From: an uncultured Flavobacteriales bacterium
GTDB taxonomy: Bacteria; Bacteroidota; Bacteroidia; Flavobacteriales; Crocinitomicaceae
Reading direction: 5' to 3'
NCBI GenBank assembly: GCA_946479125.1
Contig: CAMLET010000171.1
Coordinates: 1 to 6,941 of the forward strand
Length of the DNA: 6,941 nucleotides
Shown: positions 1-6,767 of the stretch, piece after piece
Layout: every line of letters starts with the position of its first letter
Position numbering within the stretch: position 1 is the first letter of the stretch
Notes under the pieces: model-generated
The model's input: only the letters and a program-made list of their open reading frames with translations
What the model was told of the DNA's origin: nothing
Database searches by the model: none
Position numbers and translations under genes: made by a program

Positions 1-3000
1 GTGAAAACACCTCCTGAAGTAATGTTCGTCCCCGACCACGTTCCACCTGTTGGTGTTGACCAAACCTGAAAAGGAATTGGCTGATTACAAACCGTTGTAT
101 CAATTCCGGCATTTACAACCGGTAGAGGGTTAACAATAGCAGTTAAAATATCTGTATTGGAACAACCTGTAGCACCGTCAGTGTAAGAATAAGTTAATGT
201 GAACGTTCCTGCACCAGCAGAAGAAGGAGTAAACTGTCCGCTTGGATTCGTTATCCCGGCTCCTGTCCAAGTTCCACCGCCTGGTGTTCCGTTTAAGTTT
301 TGAATTCCTGCATCGATACAAACCGTAAAATTTGGTCCGGCATCAACAACCGGGAGCGGTACCACTGTAGCAACTAAAGTATCTCGAGTCAAACAAGAAC
401 CTGTTCCAAAAGTGTAAACCAGGTTATAAGTTCCTAAGGTATTTGGTGAGAAAACTCCTCCTGTTGTTACGTTAGTTCCAGTCCATGTTCCTCCAACCGG
501 AGCGCCATTCAAAACCACATTCGCACTTCCTACACAACTTTGGAAATCAGCTCCTGCTGCAGCCGGGGTCGGAGAAATAACGGTTACAATTCTCGTATCT
601 GTATTGGTACATCCATTCACATTAGTGAAGGAGTAAGTTAAAGTAAAGCTTCCTGCTCCTGAAGGCGTAAATTGTCCACCCGAAGTAACGTTTGGTCCAG
701 ACCAGGTTCCACCAACCGGACTAGCGCCTAATTGAAACGCAATCGGTTGATTACAAACTGTAGTATCTGGTCCGGCATTCACCACCGGAAGTGGATTTAC
801 TGTAACTGTAACGTTCGCAGTTCCTGAACAAGTTCCGTTAGCGCCAGTTACTGTGTACGTTTGTGTAGCTGTTGGACTAGCAATTACTGTTGCTCCAATT
901 GTCGTATTCAATCCTGTTGCAGGAGTCCATGAATATGTTGTAGCTCCTGAAGCCGTTAAACTTACTGAAGCACCGTTACAAATTGTTGCACTTGGCGGAT
1001 TCACAGTTACTACAGGAATTGGATTTACCACCAAATTAACCGTTGATGGCGGTCCAACACAACCATTCAATGTTCCGGTTACAGTGTAGTTTCCAGCTTG
1101 TGCAACAGTAGTACTCGCAATACTGAAGTTTTGATTGTTACTGACCACTGCATTTGCCGGATTGGTCCATGAATAAGTTCCACCAACCAAAGGATCCGAA
1201 GTAAAGTTGGCAGTTTGTCCAACACAAATTGGTGTATTCACTGCCGCGTTTAATGCCGGTGGAAGCGGTTTAATGACAATATTCGTTGTTGCAGTGGAAG
1301 TTCCACATGCATTTGTTGCAGAAAATTGAACAGCATATGTTCCAGCCGTTGGATAAGTGATTGTTCCTGGAACTAAAGTTGAAGCTGTAGAAGGTGTCGC
1401 TCCTGTAAATGTCCATGCGTAAGAATCAACTGACTCTAAACAATCATTCACGTTTCCGACCGGAGATGCACTTGTATTGGTACATATACTGGCCAATGCG
1501 TTTACAGAAATCTGCGGAATCTTTTGAGCAGTTACTGGTCTATCAAAAGTGTAGGTTCCACAAGAGTTTGTCAACGTCAAACGAACAGTATAGTTTCCGG
1601 AATTATTGAACTGGATTTGAGGATTCACTGAATTTGCATTTGTTCCACCAACAAACTGAAAACTCCCAACTCCTGGAACACATAAACTTCCATTAAAGAT
1701 CACTGACCAAGTTCGTGTTACATTACATGTATTAGTCAACGTTGATGCGTCTGTACAAGTGGTAATAAAAGGAATACAACCAGCATTTGGCGATAAAGTA
1801 AAGTTTGGAACTGGGGGCGCTTCAATACAAACCGTATGCGTTTCAGTTGTAGTTCCACAACTGTTCGTTACGGTTAACGAAACCGTATACGTTCCAGGCG
1901 CAGTATATGCATGACTTGGACTGGTTAACGTCGCAGTTGTAAGTGTATTTCCATCACCGAAATTCCATTGAAAAACAGCATTTCCGGAACACGATGAGTT
2001 GAATCCGGCAACGGTTGTATTCTGGAAAAGTACGTTGCTATTCACACAAGCAGTGGTTGGAACCACATTGAAATGAGCTTGAGGTCCTGTAAAAACACGA
2101 ATTGGTGAAATTGATGCAAATGAACTATCACAAAGGTTGATAGCCTTCATTCTAAATGTGAAGGCATTTCCTGGTTGACCACAAGAAGTGGTTGTGTACG
2201 TATGACAAATTGAAGATGGCGGTGGATGTGAAAGTGTATCCTGTGGACTTCCATCACCATAGTTTACCACATAATAAGTTGTTGGGTGATTTGCAGAATA
2301 ATTACTCAATGGGAAACATAAAGTAAGTGGTCCACAACCCGTTGTTGCTCCAGGATTCGCAGCTCCAATTGCTGGATTCGTGATGTTTGCGATGTTATAG
2401 ATCGTTGTGTCAATACACCCATTATTTCCAGTGAGGATATAATATAGATTAAATATTTGAGCCGACGAATAATTGTGATTTAATCCTGCTCCGGGAAAGG
2501 TTGCAGAATTGAAATCAGGAGAACCATCACCCCATTGAACGGTATAATTGGAAACCGCAGTTGTAGCTGAAGCGTCAAAAACCGTCATACTGAAATTCGT
2601 TCCATCACAATTACGCATGTTCGCAATTGGATCGATCAACGTTGGATTCGGAATACGGCGAATGGTAACGTTTTGAGAAATACTATGTGAACAACCCTGT
2701 GCGTTTGTAACTACAAGAGTAACTGAATAAGTTTGAGTTCCGGCGCCATAAGTCACGAACGAATGTATCGGGTTTATTGATGTGGAAGTATTTTGTCCAC
2801 CGGAAGCAGGATCACCAAAGTTCCATGAGTAGGTTAAACCAGTTCCTGTTGATGTATTAGTGAACTGAACAGCAACATTTGAACAGTTGTTATTTCCTGT
2901 AATTGTAAAATTCGCAACCGGCACAGGATCAATGGTTACACTGATCTGATCTGTAGAAGTACAAGGCAGAGGAAATTGAGAATCGGTAACTGTAAGCGTA

Positions 3001-3248
3001 TAAACCTGATTACCTGTTGGGGTAACTACGGGATTAGCAATATTGGGATTACTCAAACCCGTTGCGGGTGACCAGGAATAGGTTAAAGAACCAGTTCCAG
3101 TCCCTGCGGGCAATCCACCAATCTGTGCTGAAGCGCCTAAACAAATGGAAGTATCTTGACCAGCATTTGCAGTACATTGACCGTAAACGTCTTGTGTAAA
3201 TGCAATACAAATAATGGCGACAAAGGATAAAACCCTGAAAATGTGCAT
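1..3248 (-). CDS. Giant secreted PKD/Ig-like repeat surface protein (partial, C-terminus beyond left edge)
   Basis: A stop-free frame runs 1082 codons from ATG at 3246-3248 to the left edge, so the C-terminus is missing. Residues 1-23 form a signal peptide (MHIFRVLSF..., then VYG before Gln24). I divide the rest into 13 modules starting at about residues 25, 108, 197, 290, 387, 476, 575, 660, 743, 819, 892, 964 and 1041. PKD signatures are visible: WNFGD at 142-146 and 428-432, WGDGS at 239-243, YGDGS at 330-334, and HAYTAPGTYTVSLTVTN from 446. Residues 25-107 carry the AGxD...C...YSWSPATGLSNP pattern common in Bacteroidota surface proteins. No transmembrane segment follows the leader. From family knowledge, such proteins usually end in a type IX secretion sorting domain or a gliding-motility-associated C-terminal domain; that part is outside the window, so T9SS export and an adhesin role are inferences. 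Close alternatives are a non-adhesive surface or matrix protein. Confidence 0.9.
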   Translation of the reverse strand, partial: MHIFRVLSFVAIICIAFTQDVYGQCTANAGQDTSICLGASAQIGGLPAGTGTGSLTYSWSPATGLSNPNIANPVVTPTGNQVYTLTVTDSQFPLPCTSTDQISVTIDPVPVANFTITGNNNCSNVAVQFTNTSTGTGLTYSWNFGDPASGGQNTSTSINPIHSFVTYGAGTQTYSVTLVVTNAQGCSHSISQNVTIRRIPNPTLIDPIANMRNCDGTNFSMTVFDASATTAVSNYTVQWGDGSPDFNSATFPGAGLNHNYSSAQIFNLYYILTGNNGCIDTTIYNIANITNPAIGAANPGATTGCGPLTLCFPLSNYSANHPTTYYVVNYGDGSPQDTLSHPPPSSICHTYTTTSCGQPGNAFTFRMKAINLCDSSFASISPIRVFTGPQAHFNVVPTTACVNSNVLFQNTTVAGFNSSCSGNAVFQWNFGDGNTLTTATLTSPSHAYTAPGTYTVSLTVTNSCGTTTETHTVCIEAPPVPNFTLSPNAGCIPFITTCTDASTLTNTCNVTRTWSVIFNGSLCVPGVGSFQFVGGTNANSVNPQIQFNNSGNYTVRLTLTNSCGTYTFDRPVTAQKIPQISVNALASICTNTSASPVGNVNDCLESVDSYAWTFTGATPSTASTLVPGTITYPTAGTYAVQFSATNACGTSTATTNIVIKPLPPALNAAVNTPICVGQTANFTSDPLVGGTYSWTNPANAVVSNNQNFSIASTTVAQAGNYTVTGTLNGCVGPPSTVNLVVNPIPVVTVNPPSATICNGASVSLTASGATTYSWTPATGLNTTIGATVIASPTATQTYTVTGANGTCSGTANVTVTVNPLPVVNAGPDTTVCNQPIAFQLGASPVGGTWSGPNVTSGGQFTPSGAGSFTLTYSFTNVNGCTNTDTRIVTVISPTPAAAGADFQSCVGSANVVLNGAPVGGTWTGTNVTTGGVFSPNTLGTYNLVYTFGTGSCLTRDTLVATVVPLPVVDAGPNFTVCIDAGIQNLNGTPGGGTWTGAGITNPSGQFTPSSAGAGTFTLTYSYTDGATGCSNTDILTAIVNPLPVVNAGIDTTVCNQPIPFQVWSTPTGGTWSGTNITSGGVF
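3..794 (-). repeat. Tandem Ig-like modules of ~72-77 residues in the surface protein
   Basis: Three full copies and one partial copy of a related unit lie head to tail: residues 819-891 (nt 794-576), 892-963 (575-360), 964-1040 (359-129) and 1041 to the edge (128-3). Each begins with a Pro-rich linker (PLPVV, or SPTP in the second), then a Cys near position 14, a GGTW(S/T)G turn, F(T/S)P, a T(L/V)xYx(F/Y) strand and a second Cys near position 61-66. The first and fourth units match at 33 of 43 aligned residues and share NAGxDTTVCNQPI, closer to each other than to the two units between them. The array continues past the left edge, so the copy number is unknown. Confidence 0.85.
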
Positions 3249-3270
3249 AATGTCGTTGTAGTTTGGGCAT

Positions 3271-3301
3271 CAAAGTTCGCTATTTTAACCCGATGACACA
3301 A
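3271..3301 (-). promoter_or_regulatory. Candidate Bacteroidota-type promoter of the surface-protein gene
   Basis: On the minus strand, TTG (3301-3299) is followed after 20 nt by GAACTTTG (3278-3271), one mismatch from the TAnnTTTG -7 element known in Bacteroidota, where the usual -33 element is TTG at about 17-23 nt. The -7 element ends 22 nt before the ATG at 3248. Both elements are short and the position is the main support, so this is a weak call. No equally good match was found for the gene that starts at 3398. Confidence 0.3.
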
Positions 3302-3397
3302 TACTTCAAATGCACTATTTTTCAATATTTTCCACAGTTAACATTCCGTTCATGAACCTTGCACGAAAATTGTTGTAATATTGAATCATCGTTCAAC

Positions 3398-5281
3398 ATG
3401 ACAAGATTAATTCCCTTCGTAATACTCACGTTTCTCTTCACTATCAAGGTGAATGCTCAACAGTTTTTAAATAAGCTGGAGAACCATGAACAATTTCAAA
3501 AGTTGTCGGGAGAACCTTTAAATACAAACATCGGAAACCTTGAATCAGTAAAGATTGTATATGACCTGAAAGCAAAGAAAATCTACTTCATCAATTCAAG
3601 GGTTTACAAGTACCATCTCGATTTCTGTATTGGTTACCTGCATGTTCAGGACGATATTGAAACCTTTAACAAAACCAATTACGGACTAGGAAAAGATCGA
3701 GATTTTCTACTTTGTAATGTCAACTATAACAAATCAAAAGACCAATACTTCATCGATCTTTCTGTCTTTGACCAAATGAATCAGGAATATATTTTTATGA
3801 TGTATTCCAAAATTGCGGACAATAGTTTTTTCAAGGAAAAATTGTGTTTATTGCTCAATACAGAACGACTGATCGGATTGAAAACTGCACTTGACAAAGA
3901 GATCAAGACTATTCTTCCTTCGGACATTTATGCGAATCAAACCTATCAGAATGTATCCAACGGAAGAACTATTGGTATTCTGCGTTTTGAACCGAATCTG
4001 GATTCATTGAGTAAGTCTCTCCATCCGGAAGATATTTTAGTAACTCACGGAACACCAAAATACTTTCCGAATGTGAGTGGAATTCTAACCGACGAATTTC
4101 AAACCCCGTTGAGCCATCTTTCCATTCTTGGTAAGAATAGAAAACTTCCTATTGGTGTTGACAAACTCCTGATCAACGACAGCGCTTTCCGCAAATTGGA
4201 AGGACAATGGATAGAATATCGCGTAACCGATCGTGGAATAGAATATAAACTCAGTAATCCGAAATACAGAACAAACAACAACTTACCTGAAGTTCCACTT
4301 CCACTCGACACAACGTTTAAAACGGTTCTTTCGGTGGATGATTTTTCGACGGTGGGAGCAAAAGTAATTGGGAATAAAGCTTACAATTTCGGGTTGTTGA
4401 ATTCAATCAAAACAGAAGGCAAATTTGCAGTACCAGAAAGCGCATACGCCATTCCATTCTACTATTACACAGAACACATTCAACAAGGTAGAATCGAGGA
4501 GTTAATTAAACTAACGAAAAACTACAAACTCATCTCCGACGATAGTTTACGCGTGCTTTTGGCTGAATTGAGAGACGAGATCAAGAAAGCTCCGATCGAC
4601 AAAAAACTGGTGGAAGAATTGAAGAAAACTTTAAGTTCAAGTGAATACACGACATTCCGATTCCGTTCGTCTACCAACGCCGAAGACGCCAAAGGATTTT
4701 CTGGAGCTGGATTGTACCAAAGCAAAACCGTTGACCTTATGGATTGTGAAAAAACAATTGAAAAAGGAATCAAAGGTGTTTGGGCAAGTTTATGGTTGTA
4801 CGAAGCGTTTATGGAGCGTCGTTTTTTCAATATTTCCGACCAAAAACTGGCCATGGGTGTTTTGATCCACCGTTCATTCCCTGAAGAAGAAGCGAATGGC
4901 GTGGTGATTACGAAAAATGTGTATCGTCCAAATTACACCGGAATTTCAGTAAATGTTCAATTTGGTGATGCATCAGTTGTTGAACCAGAAGAAGGCGTTG
5001 TCTGTGATCAATTGGTGATTGTTTACGAACAAACGCTTTCCGGTTTCGATAGAACAGTTGAGTACATTACGAGTTCAAATCAAGGCAAAGGTCCTGTTTT
5101 AACAGCTCAGGAATTGAAAGATCTGGAATTTGCTGTGGAATACATCAAGCAATGGTACTGGAAAAAAGGAATGCGCAACAAACGTCTGTATTACGAAGAT
5201 TTCGGTTTGGATCTGGAGTTTAAATTTCAGGGTAAAGAACGAAAGTTGTACATTAAGCAGGTTCGGTACTTCAATGATTAA
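3398..5281 (+). CDS. Exported PEP/pyruvate-binding-type dikinase-like protein (phosphohistidine domain + ATP-grasp domain)
   Basis: The 627-residue product starts at the first in-frame ATG (3398); a TTG at 3359 would add 13 residues ahead of the signal peptide and is unlikely. Residues 1-20 are a signal peptide with the site VNA before Gln21. Residues about 21-205 are an N-terminal region I can only link to uncharacterised bacterial homologues. Residues about 212-285 form a PEP-utilising 'swivel' domain (DILVTHGTP..., TPLSHLSILGKNRKLPIGV) with the candidate phosphoryl-carrying His240. Residues about 310-625 resemble the PPDK N-terminal ATP-grasp domain: GNKAYNFG with Lys327, RSSTNAED with Arg423, GFSGAGLYQS, GVVITKN, NVQFGDASVV, and DLEF...QVR with Glu607, Gln621 and Arg623. 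The His-then-ATP-grasp order is that of glucan water dikinase, and the PEP/pyruvate TIM barrel is absent. The chemistry is inferred to be ATP-dependent His phosphorylation with transfer to an unknown acceptor. An ATP enzyme with a Sec leader is odd. The fold call is firm; the activity and substrate are not. Confidence 0.85.
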   Translation: MTRLIPFVILTFLFTIKVNAQQFLNKLENHEQFQKLSGEPLNTNIGNLESVKIVYDLKAKKIYFINSRVYKYHLDFCIGYLHVQDDIETFNKTNYGLGKDRDFLLCNVNYNKSKDQYFIDLSVFDQMNQEYIFMMYSKIADNSFFKEKLCLLLNTERLIGLKTALDKEIKTILPSDIYANQTYQNVSNGRTIGILRFEPNLDSLSKSLHPEDILVTHGTPKYFPNVSGILTDEFQTPLSHLSILGKNRKLPIGVDKLLINDSAFRKLEGQWIEYRVTDRGIEYKLSNPKYRTNNNLPEVPLPLDTTFKTVLSVDDFSTVGAKVIGNKAYNFGLLNSIKTEGKFAVPESAYAIPFYYYTEHIQQGRIEELIKLTKNYKLISDDSLRVLLAELRDEIKKAPIDKKLVEELKKTLSSSEYTTFRFRSSTNAEDAKGFSGAGLYQSKTVDLMDCEKTIEKGIKGVWASLWLYEAFMERRFFNISDQKLAMGVLIHRSFPEEEANGVVITKNVYRPNYTGISVNVQFGDASVVEPEEGVVCDQLVIVYEQTLSGFDRTVEYITSSNQGKGPVLTAQELKDLEFAVEYIKQWYWKKGMRNKRLYYEDFGLDLEFKFQGKERKLYIKQVRYFND

Positions 5282-5317
5282 TTTTTGTCGTAACAACTTT
5301 CTAATTACCAATTACAA

Positions 5318-6157
5318 ATGACGAGATATTTTTCAATCTTACTTATCGTTCTGGCTTACACCTTAAACAGTTACGCCCAACCAGTAAATCGTCCTGACAG
5401 CATAATTGTTGATGGAATTTATCTTCCGGATAAAGTTCCGGTGAAACGTGTGGTTTGTGATTATCATATGGTTGCTCAGCCGCGTCAAAACAATTTATCA
5501 ATCAAAGAAAATCTAAAAGGAATTTGGGCTTCGGATGAGTATAAAGAAATTCTTTTCAGAACCAATTCTGTGACAAAAACGCTTAAAGAATATTCTTTCT
5601 TTACGGATGCTGTTTTTGATGGCGATTCGACCTTGCATTTAAATCGTCCGGAAATGATGGAAGAAATGTATTTTAAACTCTATTCTGATTCTACCTTACG
5701 TTGGTGGAATGAAAGTCCGGATATCTTAAAAATCATTTCAGTTGAAAACGATAAGATGATCATAAAAGATACTGAAGGAAAAAATCACTCCTTCTCCAAG
5801 ATCAAGGAAGAAGCGGACTTGGAAAACATTTACCTTGAAGTTTTAATGGGAAGTAAAGCAATCGAAAACCTTTGGTTGAAAGGGAATTATTCTTTTGAAA
5901 GTAAGTCTAAAAATTTCAAACTCACAATCAACGAAGATGGTTCGGTAAATTCAGATCAAAGCCTTGAACGCGTTGAAGTTTTTTCATACCTGGATGAAGA
6001 TATTCTATCTTTCAGATATGCGAATGACAAATACAAAACGTATGTTATTAAGAGCTATTCAGAAGACGGAATATTATTACAGGAAATGAAGCAATTGGAA
6101 GAGGAAGATCAACCGATTGAATACTTGAAAGCAACAGCGAAGTTGCACAGAAATTAG
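5318..6157 (+). CDS. Exported protein of unknown function, possible operon partner of the dikinase-like gene
   Basis: The 279-residue product has a clear signal peptide (MTRYFSILLIVLAYTLNSYA, cleavage before Gln21), no lipobox Cys and no other membrane segment, so it should be periplasmic or secreted. I do not recognise the family. The mature part is rich in charged and alternating hydrophobic residues, suggesting beta structure. Two stretches open with a similar Leu-x-Gly-aromatic pattern, NLKGIW at 65-70 and LWLKGNY at 185-191, and each continues into strand-like segments (FKLYSDSTLRWW; FKLTINEDGSV). That is loosely lipocalin-like, possibly a two-barrel or duplicated layout, but this is only an impression. 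It starts 36 bp after the preceding stop on the same strand, with no terminator between them, so co-transcription is likely. The upstream sequence is AT-rich without a Shine-Dalgarno motif. Confidence 0.8.
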   Translation: MTRYFSILLIVLAYTLNSYAQPVNRPDSIIVDGIYLPDKVPVKRVVCDYHMVAQPRQNNLSIKENLKGIWASDEYKEILFRTNSVTKTLKEYSFFTDAVFDGDSTLHLNRPEMMEEMYFKLYSDSTLRWWNESPDILKIISVENDKMIIKDTEGKNHSFSKIKEEADLENIYLEVLMGSKAIENLWLKGNYSFESKSKNFKLTINEDGSVNSDQSLERVEVFSYLDEDILSFRYANDKYKTYVIKSYSEDGILLQEMKQLEEEDQPIEYLKATAKLHRN

Positions 6158-6213
6158 GTCATTTTTGCTTCAGGATAAAATCATCACACTACCACTTAAG
6201 TTTTCGTACTTTT

Positions 6214-6219
6214 AGAGGA
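6214..6219 (+). promoter_or_regulatory. Shine-Dalgarno-like AGAGGA ahead of the 176-residue gene
   Basis: AGAGGA lies 8 nt before a TTG at 6228 and 17 nt before the in-frame ATG at 6237. The spacing would suit the TTG, giving 179 residues beginning MIFMNPIHP, while codon preference favours the ATG. Bacteroidota often initiate without such motifs, so the match may be chance. Confidence 0.3.
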
Positions 6220-6236
6220 TATCCATTTTGATTTTC

Positions 6237-6767
6237 ATGAATCCAATTCATCCGGATAAGCTTAACTTTTATGAGTTTCTGAATGGTGACATGCCGTCTG
6301 GGGCTTTTGAATCATGGATTTATAGAAGTAAGACTCTGGAACTTATTCTCACTGTAGATGATTATTTTGATTTGATCGAATTCAACTTTAAAAGTCATGA
6401 CTTCATTCCTTTTGTAAAATCCTTGGTCAAAAAGAACTTTGATTGGAACGAATACGAACTTTGGAGAACAATAAAACTTCTCGAAAGGATTAAAAACGGA
6501 GAAATTGAACTTGTACTTGCGACTCGCAAAATGAGACAATTACATCTGGAACAGGAAGAAGAAATCACTACTCCACTTTTGTCCCTGGAACTTGCTGTTG
6601 GATATGAAAGTGTGTTGGATACATATCCCATTGAATCGGAATATCATTTGTGGAATTCAGAAGCATTGGAAAAACAACTGAAATCTGTTGAACCCTACAG
6701 AACAAAAATTTTGGGAATTGTAGAAAAAGAACTTTCCCAGCTACTCAAACAGAACATCGATCAATAA
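6237..6767 (+). CDS. Hypothetical cytoplasmic protein of 176 residues
   Basis: There is no signal peptide or membrane segment, and the product is acidic and probably mostly helical. I do not recognise a named family. The N-terminal part, FYEFLNGDMPSGAFESWIY at 11-29 followed by DDYFDLIEFNFKS at 41-53, resembles a pattern I associate with small accessory proteins of Bacteroidota and other bacteria (FxxGxxxxxxFExWxY...DYxxLIxxNxKS). Some of these sit near toxin or immunity loci; that link is from memory and unproven here, since no toxin gene lies in the window. The C-terminal part (about 140-176) is a charged helix. ATG 6237 was chosen over TTG 6228, which has a better-spaced AGAGGA but is a rare start. 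It lies 79 bp after the preceding gene with no clear promoter between, so independent transcription is not certain. Its last 27 bp overlap the convergent gene. Confidence 0.7.
   Translation: MNPIHPDKLNFYEFLNGDMPSGAFESWIYRSKTLELILTVDDYFDLIEFNFKSHDFIPFVKSLVKKNFDWNEYELWRTIKLLERIKNGEIELVLATRKMRQLHLEQEEEITTPLLSLELAVGYESVLDTYPIESEYHLWNSEALEKQLKSVEPYRTKILGIVEKELSQLLKQNIDQ

Noticed and set aside
853..1089. Plus-strand open frame of 78 codons with hydrophobic content
   Set aside because: It is antisense to the repetitive surface-protein gene, and its Val/Thr/Pro-rich sequence follows from the complement of the Thr/Val/Gly-rich repeats.
1409..1609. Plus-strand open frame of 66 codons
   Set aside because: It lies inside the continuous minus-strand frame, has no recognisable features and no plausible promoter or ribosome-binding site.
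3049..3325. Two minus-strand frames (3273-3049 and 3325-3137) at the start of the surface-protein gene
   Set aside because: Both are out of frame with the ATG at 3248. That frame gives a proper signal peptide followed by PKD modules, while these give Trp/Arg/Cys-rich nonsense-like sequence.
3328..3336. TTTTCCACA, a match to the relaxed DnaA-box pattern TTWTNCACA
   Set aside because: It is a single site with no cluster, no AT-rich unwinding element and no replication gene nearby; chance is the simpler explanation.
3381..3396. Small inverted repeat TTGAA...TTCAA just before ATG 3398
   Set aside because: Five-base AT-rich arms with a 6-nt loop are too weak to support a hairpin or riboswitch.
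3359..3397. Upstream TTG start adding 13 residues to the dikinase-like protein
   Set aside because: The added residues (with two adjacent Cys) would sit ahead of a well-formed signal peptide that begins at ATG 3398, so the later start is preferred.
4522..4854. Minus-strand open frame of 110 codons
   Set aside because: It is antisense to the conserved ATP-grasp motifs (RSSTNAED, GFSGAGLYQS) of the plus-strand gene and is Ser-rich shadow sequence.
5282..5317. Possible terminator or promoter between the two exported-protein genes
   Set aside because: Only a 4-bp inverted repeat (TTGT...ACAA) and a short direct repeat (AATTACCAATTAC) are present, with no GC stem, no T-run after a stem and no TAnnTTTG element.
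6158..6236. Possible promoter TACTTTTA (6207-6214) for the 176-residue gene
   Set aside because: It differs from TAnnTTTG at the final G and has no TTG at 17-23 nt upstream; the nearest upstream TTG is about 39 nt away.
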